The notes under the pieces are model-generated. The model was not told where the DNA came from. It worked only from the letters and a program-made list of their open reading frames with translations, and searched no databases. Below, piece by piece: positions 7,755-15,814 of a DNA stretch of 33,098 nt; position 1 is the stretch's first letter; every line of letters begins with the position of its first letter. The translations under genes and the position numbers were made by a program. The stretch comes from Streptomyces sp. Ru73 (lineage in GTDB: Bacteria > Actinomycetota > Actinomycetes > Streptomycetales > Streptomycetaceae), in NCBI RefSeq assembly GCF_002920575.1, contig NZ_PQSQ01000088.1, positions 1 to 33,098 of the forward strand, given 5' to 3'.

Positions 7755-7826
7755 TCAACAGGACGACGACCACACTCGACCGAAGTCGATGTGGTCGCGG
7801 GTGACCAGCCGCTGCCATGAGTACAT
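7755..7826 (-). CDS. Probable Cys-ended leader peptide (attenuation-type)
   Basis: A 23-codon ORF (ATG 7824-7826, TGA 7755-7757) whose C-terminus reads RDHIDFGRVWSSSC-stop. The arrangement [R]-x-H-[I/V]-D-[L/F]-x-R-V-x-S-x-x-C just before the stop recalls the short 'putative leader peptides' found ahead of cysteine and sulfur genes in Streptomyces. An in-frame ATG at 7847 would give 30 residues and has GGAA upstream; the ATG at 7826 has only a weak GGCGG. It lies 171 bases before the LLM gene on the same strand. In the family model, a ribosome short of Cys-tRNA stalls at the last codon and changes folding of the downstream leader. Family resemblance is judged by eye; the mechanism is inferred. 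Confidence 0.65.
   Translation of the reverse strand: MYSWQRLVTRDHIDFGRVWSSSC
7767..7797 (-). promoter_or_regulatory. Hairpin inside the leader-peptide ORF
   Basis: On the plus strand CGACCACACTCGAC (7767-7780) and GTCGATGTGGTCG (7785-7797) pair over 13 bp with a single bulged C and a CGAA tetraloop. The stem covers the codons for DHIDFGRVWSS of the leader peptide. A translating ribosome would melt it and a ribosome stalled at the Cys codon would hold it open, so it could couple translation to leader folding. No strong terminator hairpin was seen in 7584-7754. Confidence 0.45.
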
Positions 7827-7899
7827 GCCGCCAAGTGGAACAGGCATCCGTTTCCGCGTCAACCGTGACCGAGATCCGTGTCTCACGATGTGAACAAGC

Positions 7900-7930
7900 T
7901 TGACAGTCCGCCACATCGGCGCCATAGCCT
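7900..7930 (+). promoter_or_regulatory. Candidate promoter of the plus-strand transporter/monooxygenase operon
   Basis: A perfect TTGACA (7900-7905) is followed after 17 bp by CATAGC (7923-7928) or after 19 bp by TAGCCT (7925-7930). It lies about 100 bp before the first permease. The minus-arm promoter should overlap this area but has no clear boxes. Position and -35 are good, -10 is imperfect. Confidence 0.45.
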
Positions 7931-8026
7931 CGAGGACCGGCGTGCTGAGGGGCTCGCCCGGTTCTCCAGCCTTGTGTGAAGGCGCTCCACTCCCGTGTTC
8001 GATCTCTGCATCCACGGAGCCTTCGC

Positions 8027-8902
8027 ATGCCTTCCGCCCAGCCGGTCTCCGGCACCCTCGACACCCCTGCGCCGGCGCGGCCCGAGCCGTCCGGCCCCGC
8101 CGCGCCGCCCCGCATCGTCCCGCGCCGCCGCACCGGCCAGTGGGCCGCAGCGGCCCTCGTCCTGACCCTCCTCGCGCTCGCCGCCACCTCCGTCGTCCGC
8201 AACGACGCCTTCCAGTGGGACGTGGTCGCCGAGTACTTCTTCACCACCGCCGTGCTGCGCGGCCTGGCGCTCACGCTCTGGCTCACCGCGCTGGTCATGG
8301 TGCTCGGCTTCGCGCTGGGCACGCTGCTCGCCGCGATGCGGCTCTCCGCCAACCCCGTCCTCAGAGCCGTGGGTTGGGGCTACGTCTGGCTGTTCCGGTC
8401 GATGCCCGTCCTGGTGCAGCTGCTGTTCTGGTTCAACATCGGGGCGCTCTACCCGTACGTCCTCGGCGTGAAGACGGTGAACCTGCTCGGCCCCCTCGCC
8501 GTCGCCCTCATCGGCCTCACCCTGCACGAGGCCGCGTACGCCGCCGAGGTCGTGCGCGGCGGCATCCTCTCCGTGGACCGCGGCCAGCTGGAGGCCGCCA
8601 GGTCCCTCGGCCTGAGCCGGTGGCGCCGCGGCCGGCGGATCGTCCTGCCGCAGGCCATGCGCGCGATCGTGCCGCCCGCCGGGAACATGCTGATCGGCAC
8701 GCTCAAGGGCACCTCGATCGTCAGCGTCATCGCGGTCCAGGACCTGCTGTACTCCGTGCAGCTGGTCTACCACCGCACCTACCAGGTCATCCCGCTGCTG
8801 CTGGTCGCCACCCTCTGGTACGTCGTCGTCACCTCGGTGCTCAGCGCCGGCCAGTACTACGTCGAGCGGCACTACGCGCGCGGTGCGGAGCGCACCCGAT
8901 GA
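8027..8902 (+). CDS. Polar amino acid ABC transporter permease 1 (HisM/GlnP family)
   Basis: A 291-residue inner-membrane permease. ATG at 8027 is chosen for GGAG at 8016-8019; an in-frame GTG at 7976 lacks support. After a Pro/Ala-rich N-terminal tail (about 40 residues) and a first helix, the His/Glu/Gln-type permease domain begins near FFTTAVLRGLALTLWLTA. It includes YVWLFRSMPVLVQLLFWF and the ATPase-contact EAA loop EAAYAAEVVRGGILSVDRGQ. The domain ends with helices near VIPLLLVATLWYVVVTSV. It forms a heterodimer, most likely with the second permease at 10733, which shares the same tail-plus-domain layout. It overlaps the next gene by four bases (ATGA), so the oxidoreductase is co-translated with it. 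Confidence 0.92.
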   Translation: MPSAQPVSGTLDTPAPARPEPSGPAAPPRIVPRRRTGQWAAAALVLTLLALAATSVVRNDAFQWDVVAEYFFTTAVLRGLALTLWLTALVMVLGFALGTLLAAMRLSANPVLRAVGWGYVWLFRSMPVLVQLLFWFNIGALYPYVLGVKTVNLLGPLAVALIGLTLHEAAYAAEVVRGGILSVDRGQLEAARSLGLSRWRRGRRIVLPQAMRAIVPPAGNMLIGTLKGTSIVSVIAVQDLLYSVQLVYHRTYQVIPLLLVATLWYVVVTSVLSAGQYYVERHYARGAERTR

Positions 8903-10749
8903 GGCCGTCCCTGGTGATCGTGGGAGCCGGTCCGCGGGGGACCGGACTGCTGGAACGGATCGCCGCCAACGCCGCCGAGCTGTACGGCGACCGGCCGCTG
9001 GACATCCACCTCGTCGACCCGCACCCGCCCGGCGCCGGCCGGATCTGGCGCCCCGACCAGTCCCCGCTGCTGTGGATGAACTCCATGGCCGAGGACATCA
9101 CCCTGTTCACCGACGAGTCGGTGGAGATGGCCGGACCGGTCCGTCCGGGGCCCACCCTCGCCGCCTGGGCGCGGCAGGTCGGGGACGGCACCGTCACCGT
9201 GCCGCCCGGACCGGCCGAGGCGGCCGGCACGCTCGGGCCGCGCGACTTCGCCGGCCGGCCGGTGCAGGGCGGCTACCTCGGCTGGGTCTACGACCGCACG
9301 GTGGACGCACTGCCGCCCGGCATCGCCGTGCACGAGCACCGGCACCGCGCCGTCCGCGTCGCCGGACCCCGCGACGGCCGCCAGCAGGTCTGGCTCGCGG
9401 GGCGGACCGCCCCGCTCGTCGCCGACCTCGTCGTGCTCACCCTCGGCCACCTCGGCTCCGCACCCGCACCCGAGGAGCGGGCCCTCGCCGCCTTCGCCGC
9501 CGACCACCACCTCACCTACCTGCCACCGGACTTCACCGCCGACAGCGACCTGTCCGGGCTGCGGGCCGGCGAGCCGGTGCTGGTCCGCGGCATGGGCCTG
9601 GCCTTCGTCGACCTGATGGTGCTGCTCACCGAGGGCCGCGGCGGCCGCTACCTGACCCGGCCCGACGGGCAGCTGGCGTACCTGCCCTCAGGCGAGGAGC
9701 CGGTGCTGCACGTCGGCTCGCGGCGCGGTGTCCCGTACCACTCCAAGATCGGGTACGCCTGGACCGGCGAACGCCCGCCGCTGCCCCGGTTCTTCGGGCC
9801 CGCCGAGACCGACGCGCTGCTCGCGCTGCCCGGCGGCCCGGACTTCACCCGGGACATCTGGCCGCTCATCAGCAAGGAGCTGGGCTTCGCCCACTACCAC
9901 CGTCTCTTCACCGCCCACCCGGAGCGCACCGCCGTCCACTGGACCGACTTCGAGGAGAAGTACGCGGCCGCCGAACCCGGCAGCGCCGCACTCCAGGCAC
10001 TGGTCGCCGCCTCCGTGCCCGACCCCGCCGACCGGCTCGACCTCGAAGCGCTCGACCGCCCGCTGGCCGGCGTGCGCTTCGGCAGCGACGCGGCGCTCCA
10101 GGACGGCCTGCGCGCGTACGTCGAGGCCGACCTGGACCGCCGCCACGACCCCGCGCACAGCCCCGACCAGGCCGTCTTCCTGGCGCTGCTGTCCGTCTAC
10201 GGGCAGCTGACCCGGATCGGCGACCTGGGCCCGTGGTGGCACGGCTTCTTCAGCTACCTCGCCTCCGGCCCGCCAGGGCCCCGGCTGCGGCAGCTGCTCG
10301 CCCTCTCCCGGGCCGGCGTCGTGAAGTTCCTCGGCGCCGGCATGACCGTCACCCCCGACACGGAGCGCGGCCTCTTCCGCGCCGGCAGCGCCAGTCTGCC
10401 CGGTGCCGAGGTCACCGCACGCGCCCTGGTGGAGGCCCGGCTCCCGAAGCCCTCCGTCGTGCACAGCAAGGACGCGCTGCTGCGCGGCCTGTACGCCGAC
10501 GGGGCCGCCGCCACCCCCGGCGGGCTGCTGCGCGTGGACGCGGCGGACGGCCGGGTCCTGGACCGCACGGGCCGGCCCCACCCGCGCCGCTTCGCGCTCG
10601 GCCCGCACACCGACGCCCGCTCCTCCGGCGCCTTCACCCGCCCCGGCACCAACGCCCCCTCCTTCCGCCAGAACGACGCCACCGCCCGCACCCTCCTCAC
10701 CTTCCTCGCCGCCCGCATCCCGGAGGACCACCATGCCGCTGACCACTGA
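8899..10749 (+). CDS. FAD/NAD(P)-binding oxidoreductase (NAD_binding_9 type)
   Basis: A 616-residue flavoprotein. ATG at 8899 overlaps the permease stop. The N-terminus SLVIVGAGPRGTGLLERIA is a Rossmann dinucleotide-binding loop (GxGxxG, here GAGPRG), followed by an acidic-strand end (IHLVDPHPPGAGRIWRPD). A second nucleotide-binding region appears around VADLVVLTLGHLG (about residue 180) and GEPVLVRGMGLAFVDLMVLL (about 225-245). This layout fits COG4529-like FAD-NAD(P)-binding proteins, distantly related to N-hydroxylating monooxygenases; their reactions are mostly unknown. Placement between two halves of an ABC transporter, with 4-nt and 17-nt overlaps, strongly implies a role with the imported substrate. 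It might oxidise the substrate itself. It has no obvious flavin-reductase fold for feeding the LLM enzymes. Function left open. Confidence 0.75.
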   Translation: MRPSLVIVGAGPRGTGLLERIAANAAELYGDRPLDIHLVDPHPPGAGRIWRPDQSPLLWMNSMAEDITLFTDESVEMAGPVRPGPTLAAWARQVGDGTVTVPPGPAEAAGTLGPRDFAGRPVQGGYLGWVYDRTVDALPPGIAVHEHRHRAVRVAGPRDGRQQVWLAGRTAPLVADLVVLTLGHLGSAPAPEERALAAFAADHHLTYLPPDFTADSDLSGLRAGEPVLVRGMGLAFVDLMVLLTEGRGGRYLTRPDGQLAYLPSGEEPVLHVGSRRGVPYHSKIGYAWTGERPPLPRFFGPAETDALLALPGGPDFTRDIWPLISKELGFAHYHRLFTAHPERTAVHWTDFEEKYAAAEPGSAALQALVAASVPDPADRLDLEALDRPLAGVRFGSDAALQDGLRAYVEADLDRRHDPAHSPDQAVFLALLSVYGQLTRIGDLGPWWHGFFSYLASGPPGPRLRQLLALSRAGVVKFLGAGMTVTPDTERGLFRAGSASLPGAEVTARALVEARLPKPSVVHSKDALLRGLYADGAAATPGGLLRVDAADGRVLDRTGRPHPRRFALGPHTDARSSGAFTRPGTNAPSFRQNDATARTLLTFLAARIPEDHHAADH

Positions 10750-11626
10750 CCCGCCCGCCGCCGAAGCACCGGAACGCGCCGGACCACCGGGCACGGCAGC
10801 ACCCGCCCTGAAGGTGGTGCCGGTGCGCCACCCCGCGCGCTGGGTCGCCGTCGCGCTCACCGCCGTACTGCTCGCGCAGTTCGTGCACGGGCTGGTCACC
10901 AACCCCGGCTGGGAGTGGGGCGTCTTCGCGCAGTTCTTCACCACGGAGACGATCCTGCGCGCGGTGGGCACCACCCTGCAGCTGACCGTCTACGGCACCG
11001 TCCTCGGCTTCCTGCTCGGTCTCGTCCTGGCCTTCATGCGGCTGTCGGAGAGCGCGTTCCTCAAGTCCGTCGCGGTCGGCTACATCTGGGTGTTCCGGTC
11101 GGTCCCGCTCATCGTCCAGCTGCTGTTCTGGTTCAACCTCGCCTACCTCTACAAGCGGATCGACCTCGGCGTACCGTTCGGCCCCGGGCTCTTCTCCTTC
11201 GACACGGTCAACCTGGTCGGCGCCATGAGCGCGGCGGTCCTCGGCCTCGCCCTGCACCAGGCCGCCTACGCGGCGGAGATCGTGCGCGGCGGCGTCCTGG
11301 CCGTGGACGACGGCCAGCTGACGGCCGCCGCCGCACTCGGCATCCCCCGGCTGCGCCAACTGCGCCGCATCGTGCTGCCGCAGGCCATGCGCGCGATCCT
11401 GCCCAACGCCGCCAACGAGGTCATCTCCCTCTTCAAGGGCACCTCCATCGTCTCCGTCATGGCGATCGGCGAGCTCTTCTACCAGGTGCAGGTCATCTAC
11501 GGCCGCAACGGCCGGGTCGTGCCCCTGCTGATGGTCGCCACCGTCTGGTACGTCCTGCTCACCGGCGCCCTCTCCGTCCTCCAGCACCTCATCGAACGAC
11601 ACTTCGCAAAGGGGGCCACGCGATGA
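10733..11626 (+). CDS. Polar amino acid ABC transporter permease 2 (HisM/GlnP family)
   Basis: A 297-residue permease homologous to the one at 8027. ATG at 10733 has GGAGG at 10722-10726 and overlaps the end of the oxidoreductase gene by 17 bases. The layout repeats: Pro/Ala tail, one helix, then FFTTETILRAVGTTLQLT, YIWVFRSVPLIVQLLFWF and the EAA loop QAAYAAEIVRGGVLAVDDGQ, where Gln replaces the first Glu of the motif. Ending helices are near VVPLLMVATVWYVLLTGA. It probably pairs with permease 1 around the single ATPase, as in TcyL/TcyM of B. subtilis. It overlaps the ATPase gene by four bases. Confidence 0.92.
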   Translation: MPLTTDPPAAEAPERAGPPGTAAPALKVVPVRHPARWVAVALTAVLLAQFVHGLVTNPGWEWGVFAQFFTTETILRAVGTTLQLTVYGTVLGFLLGLVLAFMRLSESAFLKSVAVGYIWVFRSVPLIVQLLFWFNLAYLYKRIDLGVPFGPGLFSFDTVNLVGAMSAAVLGLALHQAAYAAEIVRGGVLAVDDGQLTAAAALGIPRLRQLRRIVLPQAMRAILPNAANEVISLFKGTSIVSVMAIGELFYQVQVIYGRNGRVVPLLMVATVWYVLLTGALSVLQHLIERHFAKGATR

Positions 11627-12384
11627 GCGCGATGGTCGACATCCGGTCCGTGACCAAGAGCTTCGGGTCCGTGGAGGTGCTGCGCGGCATCGACCTGACC
11701 GTACGCACCGGGGAGGTCACCGTCGTCCTCGGCCCGTCGGGCTCCGGCAAGTCCACGCTGCTGCGCACCATCAACCACCTGGAGAAGGTGGACAGCGGAC
11801 AGATCAGCGTGGACGGCACGCTCGTGGGCTACAAGCAGCGCGCGAACAAGCTGTACGAGCTGCGCGAGCGCGACATCCTCAAGCAGCGCACCCACATCGG
11901 CTTCGTCTTCCAGAACTTCCACCTCTTCCCGCACCTGACCGTGCTGGAGAACATCACCGAGGCCCCCGTCTCCGCGCTCAAGCGGTCCCGGAAGGACGCC
12001 GAGGCCACGGCCCGCCGGCTGCTCGCACGCGTCGGTCTCGCCGAGAAGGCCGGCGCCTACCCCCGGCAGCTCTCCGGCGGCCAGCAGCAGCGGGTGGCCA
12101 TCGCCCGCGCGCTCGCCCTGGAACCGAAGCTGCTGCTGTTCGACGAGCCCACCTCGGCGCTGGACCCGGAGCTGGTCGGCGAGGTCCTCGACGTCATCAA
12201 GGACCTCGCCGAGCAGGGCACCACCATGATCGTCGTCACCCATGAGATCGGCTTCGCGCGCGAGGTCGCCGACACCGTCGTCTTCATGGACGACGGCCGG
12301 ATCGTCGAACAGGGCCCGCCGTCCCAGGTGCTCGAAGCACCGCGCCACGAGCGCACCCGCGCCTTCCTCTCCAAGGTCCTGTGA
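11623..12384 (+). CDS. Amino acid ABC transporter ATP-binding protein (GlnQ/HisP/TcyN-like)
   Basis: A 253-residue single-domain ABC ATPase. ATG at 11623 overlaps the permease stop (ATGA). It has a Walker A (GPSGSGKST, about residues 38-46), a Q-loop (VFQNFHLFPHLTV), an ABC signature (LSGGQQQR), a Walker B (LLLFDEPTSALDPELVGE) and an H-loop (VVTHEIGFAREVAD). VFQNFHLFPH and the DPELVGEVL segment are typical of the polar amino acid branch (GlnQ, HisP, ArtP). It is the only ATPase in the cluster and must energise both permeases. An insertion-like stretch GYKQRANKLYELRERDI between Walker A and the Q-loop resembles that in HisP-type proteins. Confidence 0.95.
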   Translation: MSAMVDIRSVTKSFGSVEVLRGIDLTVRTGEVTVVLGPSGSGKSTLLRTINHLEKVDSGQISVDGTLVGYKQRANKLYELRERDILKQRTHIGFVFQNFHLFPHLTVLENITEAPVSALKRSRKDAEATARRLLARVGLAEKAGAYPRQLSGGQQQRVAIARALALEPKLLLFDEPTSALDPELVGEVLDVIKDLAEQGTTMIVVTHEIGFAREVADTVVFMDDGRIVEQGPPSQVLEAPRHERTRAFLSKVL

Positions 12385-12437
12385 CCATGCCAGGCCCCCG
12401 CCCCGGCACCCCGCCGCATCCCCCGAGGAGTACTCCC

Positions 12438-13412
12438 GTGAACCGCCGCCGCGCCCTGTCCGCCGCCCTCGCGCTCACCGCCGGAACGGTGCTGCTGAGC
12501 GCCTGCGGGAAGGGCGAGGCCGCACCGCTGGACGGCGCCCCCGGAGGCGGCGCCAAGACGAAGATCAACACCAGCCCGGACCAGCACCGCATCCACGTGC
12601 AGAAGGTCCCGGACATCGCCGCGCGGGTCCCCGCCCGGGTCCGCGCCCGTGGCACCCTCCAGTTCGGCCTGAGCACCGGCAGCAACCCACCGCTGGGCTT
12701 CTACGCCACCGACGACCGCACCCTGATCGGCGTCGAGCGGGACCTCGCCACCCTCATCGCCGACACCCTCGGCCTCGAGCCCCACTTCCAGGCGCTGTCC
12801 TGGGAGAACCTCTTCGTCGGCCTCGACAGCGGCAAGCTCGACGGCGTCCTCTCCAACGTCACGGTCACCGAGGAACGCAAGGAGAAGTACGACTTCGCCA
12901 CCTACCGGCTGGACGAACTGGCCATGGAGGCACGCAAGGGCAGCCACTGGAAGGTGCGCGGCGCTGCCGACGTCGCGGGCAAGCGCATCGCCGTCAGCTC
13001 CGGCACCAACCAGGAGAAGATCCTCGTGGACTGGAGCAAGGAGAACGAGAAGGCGGGCCGCAAGCCGGTCGACATCCGGTACTACCAGAACACCTCCGAC
13101 TACTACCTCGCCCTCCAGTCCGGCCGCATCGACGCCTACTTCGGGCCCAACCCGACCTCCGCCTACCACGTCGCCACGGCCGGGCAGACGGAGATCGTCG
13201 GCACCTTCTCCGGCGGCGGCGACCAGGTGCAGGGCAAGATCGCCGCCACCACGAAGAAGGGCAACGGGCTGGTCGAGCCCTACGCCGCCGCGCTCCAGCA
13301 CGTCATCGACAACGGCGCCTACAAGAAGGTGCTCGCCCGCTGGGGCCTGACGAACGAGGCCGTGAAGAAGTCGGAGATCAACCCACGCGGACTGCCCAGG
13401 ACCGCGTCATGA
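12438..13412 (+). CDS. Amino-acid ABC transporter substrate-binding lipoprotein 2 (family 3)
   Basis: A 324-residue precursor. GTG at 12438 is chosen over GTG 12381 and ATG 12387 because GAGGAG lies at 12425-12430. It also gives a textbook lipoprotein signal (MNRRRALSAALALTAGTVLLSAC, split here as MNRRR, hydrophobic core, LLSAC; lipid Cys near residue 23). The mature domain includes RARGTLQFGLSTGSNPPLGF, VERDLATLIADTLGLE, the conserved GKLDGVLSNVTVTEERKEKY and SSGTNQEKILVDWS. The family binds polar amino acids. It differs clearly from the binding protein at 5080-6027, so the two may present related ligands to one transporter. Gaps of 53 bp to the ATPase and 37 bp to the next gene keep it in the operon. 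Confidence 0.9.
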   Translation: MNRRRALSAALALTAGTVLLSACGKGEAAPLDGAPGGGAKTKINTSPDQHRIHVQKVPDIAARVPARVRARGTLQFGLSTGSNPPLGFYATDDRTLIGVERDLATLIADTLGLEPHFQALSWENLFVGLDSGKLDGVLSNVTVTEERKEKYDFATYRLDELAMEARKGSHWKVRGAADVAGKRIAVSSGTNQEKILVDWSKENEKAGRKPVDIRYYQNTSDYYLALQSGRIDAYFGPNPTSAYHVATAGQTEIVGTFSGGGDQVQGKIAATTKKGNGLVEPYAAALQHVIDNGAYKKVLARWGLTNEAVKKSEINPRGLPRTAS

Positions 13413-13449
13413 CCCCTGTCCAGCCCTTCGCACCGGAAGGCTCCCACCG

Positions 13450-14484
13450 ATGACCGCAACCAGCCGGCCGCCGCACCTCGCCGTCGCGCTCGACACCCCC
13501 GGCGCACCGAACCCCTTCGACGCGGCCCCCTACGTACGCCTCGCCCGCCTCGCCGAGCGCGGCACCCTGGACTTCGTCACGCTCGGCGACACGTTCGCGC
13601 GGCCCGGCCCGGACGCCCTCGCCGTCCTGGCCCGCACCGCGCCGCACACCGAACGGATCGGCCTGGTCCCGACGGTGACCACCACCCACACCGAACCGTT
13701 CCATCTCGCCACGGCCGTGCAGACCCTGGACTGGGTCAGCCGCGGCCGGGCCGGCTGGCGGGCCGACGTCTCCCGCACCCCGGCCGAGGCGGCGCTCTTC
13801 GGCCGCCGCCCGGCGGCCCCCGCCGAAGCGCTGTGGCGGGAGGCCGCCGACGTGGCCGACGCGGCCGGCCGGCTCTGGGACAGCTGGGAGGACGACGCGG
13901 AGATCAGGGACGCCGCCACCGGCCGGTTCATCGACCGCGACAAGCTGCACTACGTCGACTTCCGCGGCACCTCCTCCACCGGCGAGGAATTCACCGTACG
14001 CGGCCCCTCCATCGTGCCCCGGCCCCCGCAGGGCCGGCCCGTCATCGTCGTCGACGCCACCGAGGACGCCGCCCGGGAGACCGCAGCGGCCCGCGCCGAC
14101 GTCGCCCTGGTCGCGGCCGAGGACCCCGACACCGCGTACACGGCCCGCGCCGCACTCCGTGCCCGCGCGGCGGAGCTGGGCCGGAACCCGGACGAGCTGC
14201 GCGTCCTCGCCTCCCTGCCCGTCGAACTCCCCGCCGCCGGCGACGCGGCCGGCCTCGCCGACCTGCTCACCGACTGGCACACGGCCGAGGCGGCCGACGG
14301 CTTCCACCTCCGGCCCGCCGACCCCGAGCGCGACCTCGCCCGGCTCGTCGACGGCACGGTCCCCGTCCTCCGCCGCCGCGGCCTGCTGCGCCGCACCTAC
14401 CCGGGCACCACCCTGCGCGACCACCTCGGACTGGCGCGCCCGGACAGCCGTTACGCCGCCCGCACCGGAAAGGCAGCCTCCTGA
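13450..14484 (+). CDS. LLM-class FMN-dependent monooxygenase (second copy)
   Basis: A 344-residue luciferase-like flavoenzyme. ATG at 13450 has GGAAGG about nine bases upstream. Barrel landmarks are HLAVALDTPGAPNPFDAAPY, LARLAERGTLDFVTLGDTF, TERIGLVPTVTTTHTEPFH and LDWVSRGRAGWRADVSRT. The TxxTEPFHLA segment and PSIVPRPPQGRPVIVVDA near the middle are typical of NtaA/SnaA-related and alkanesulfonate-type LLM enzymes. The expected reaction is FMNH2- and O2-dependent oxidation of a small substrate. Its stop overlaps the start of the third LLM gene by one base (TGATG), so the two are co-translated and may act in sequence or as partners. Confidence 0.87.
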   Translation: MTATSRPPHLAVALDTPGAPNPFDAAPYVRLARLAERGTLDFVTLGDTFARPGPDALAVLARTAPHTERIGLVPTVTTTHTEPFHLATAVQTLDWVSRGRAGWRADVSRTPAEAALFGRRPAAPAEALWREAADVADAAGRLWDSWEDDAEIRDAATGRFIDRDKLHYVDFRGTSSTGEEFTVRGPSIVPRPPQGRPVIVVDATEDAARETAAARADVALVAAEDPDTAYTARAALRARAAELGRNPDELRVLASLPVELPAAGDAAGLADLLTDWHTAEAADGFHLRPADPERDLARLVDGTVPVLRRRGLLRRTYPGTTLRDHLGLARPDSRYAARTGKAAS

Positions 14485-15800
14485 TGGCCACTTCCCGCAC
14501 CCCCGCACGCAAGCGGCTGCACCTGGCCGCCCACTTCCCGGGTGTGAACAACACCACCGTCTGGCAGGACCCGCGGTCCCGCAGCCAGATCGAGTTCGAC
14601 TCCTTCGTCCACCTCGCCCGCACCGCCGAGCGCGGGCTCTTCGACTTCTTCTTCCTCGCCGAGGGGCTGCGGCTGCGCGAGCACAAGGGCCGCATCCACG
14701 ACCTGGACGTGGTGGGCAGGCCCGAGTCGCTGACGGTGCTGAACGCGCTGGCCGCGGTCACCGAGCGGCTGGGGCTGGCCGCCACCGTCAACGCCACCTT
14801 CAACGAGCCCTACGAACTGGCCCGGCGGCTGGCCACCCTGGACCACCTCAGCGCCGGCCGGGCCGCCTGGAACGTCGTCACCTCCTCCGACGCGTTCACG
14901 GGTGAGAACTTCCGGCGCGGCGGCTACCTCGACCACGCGGACCGGTACACCCGCGCCGCCGAATTCGTCGCCACCGCACGCGAACTCTGGGACTCCTGGA
15001 CCGCGGACGGCACGCCCCGGCCGTTCGCGCACCGCGGGCAGCACTTCGACATCCACGGTGAGTTCACGCTGCCGCGCAGCCCGCAGGGCCACCCCGTCGT
15101 CATCCAGGCCGGCGACTCCCCGGCCGGGCGGGACTTCGCGGCCTCCGCCGCCGACGTGATCTTCACCCGGCACGGCACCCTGGAGGCGGGGCGCGCCTTT
15201 TACGCCGACGTCAAGGGACGGCTGGCCGCGCACGGCCGGACGCACGACTCGCTGAAGATCATGCCGGGCGTCACCTTCGTGCTCGGCGACACCGCGGCCG
15301 AGGCCCAGGAGAAGGCCCACCACATCCGCCGGCAGCAGGTCTCCCCGCAGAACGCGCTGCTCACCGCGGAACAGGTCTGGGGCACCGACCTCTCCCACCT
15401 CGACCCCGACGGCCCGCTCCCCGAATTCGACCCCGACCCCGACCCGAAGCTCACCCAGGGCCGCACCCGGCTCGGCGACCCCCAGGAGATCGCCGCCCGC
15501 TGGCGGGCGCTCTCCGAGGCCAAGGGGCTGTCCCTCCGCGAGACCGTCATCGAGGCGACCGGCCGGCAGTCCTTCATCGGCACCCCCGAGACGGTCGCCG
15601 CCGAGATGGACGCCTTCGTGACCCAGGACGCGGCGGACGGCTTCATCCTCGTACCGCACCTCACCCCCGGCGGCCTGGACGAGTTCGTGGACCGGGTCGT
15701 ACCGCTGCTGCAGGAGCGGGGCGCGTTCCGTACCGAGTACGAGGGCGACACGCTCCGCTCCCACCTGGGGCTGCCGGCACCCGCCGGCAGCCCGGCGTGA
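14484..15800 (+). CDS. NtaA/DmoA-type LLM FMN-dependent monooxygenase
   Basis: A 438-residue enzyme, the typical length of the NtaA/SnaA/DszA (TIGR03860-like) branch. ATG at 14484 overlaps the previous stop. Diagnostic stretches are KRLHLAAHFPGVNNTTVWQD at the N-terminus, TAERGLFDFFFLAEGLRLRE, LAATVNATFNEPYELARRLA, LDHLSAGRAAWNVVTSSDAF and, late in the protein, SFIGTPETVAAEMDAFVTQD. Known members cleave C-N or C-S bonds in nitrilotriacetate (NtaA), dimethylsulfide (DmoA) and dibenzothiophene sulfone (DszA). The B. subtilis YtnJ branch acts on N-acetyl-S-substituted cysteines. The last is the best fit with the GNAT gene and transporter. Reduced flavin must come from elsewhere. Confidence 0.9.
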   Translation: MATSRTPARKRLHLAAHFPGVNNTTVWQDPRSRSQIEFDSFVHLARTAERGLFDFFFLAEGLRLREHKGRIHDLDVVGRPESLTVLNALAAVTERLGLAATVNATFNEPYELARRLATLDHLSAGRAAWNVVTSSDAFTGENFRRGGYLDHADRYTRAAEFVATARELWDSWTADGTPRPFAHRGQHFDIHGEFTLPRSPQGHPVVIQAGDSPAGRDFAASAADVIFTRHGTLEAGRAFYADVKGRLAAHGRTHDSLKIMPGVTFVLGDTAAEAQEKAHHIRRQQVSPQNALLTAEQVWGTDLSHLDPDGPLPEFDPDPDPKLTQGRTRLGDPQEIAARWRALSEAKGLSLRETVIEATGRQSFIGTPETVAAEMDAFVTQDAADGFILVPHLTPGGLDEFVDRVVPLLQERGAFRTEYEGDTLRSHLGLPAPAGSPA

Positions 15801-15814
15801 AAGGCTCTGCCGCC

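Noticed and set aside
7900..8026. Search for a second Cys-ended leader peptide on the plus arm
   Set aside because: No short ORF with the H-[IV]-D pattern and late Cys was found between the promoter and the first permease.
7900..8898. Upstream extension of the FAD/NAD(P)-binding protein frame
   Set aside because: It would overlap the permease gene completely; the Rossmann motif and ATGA overlap put the start at 8899.
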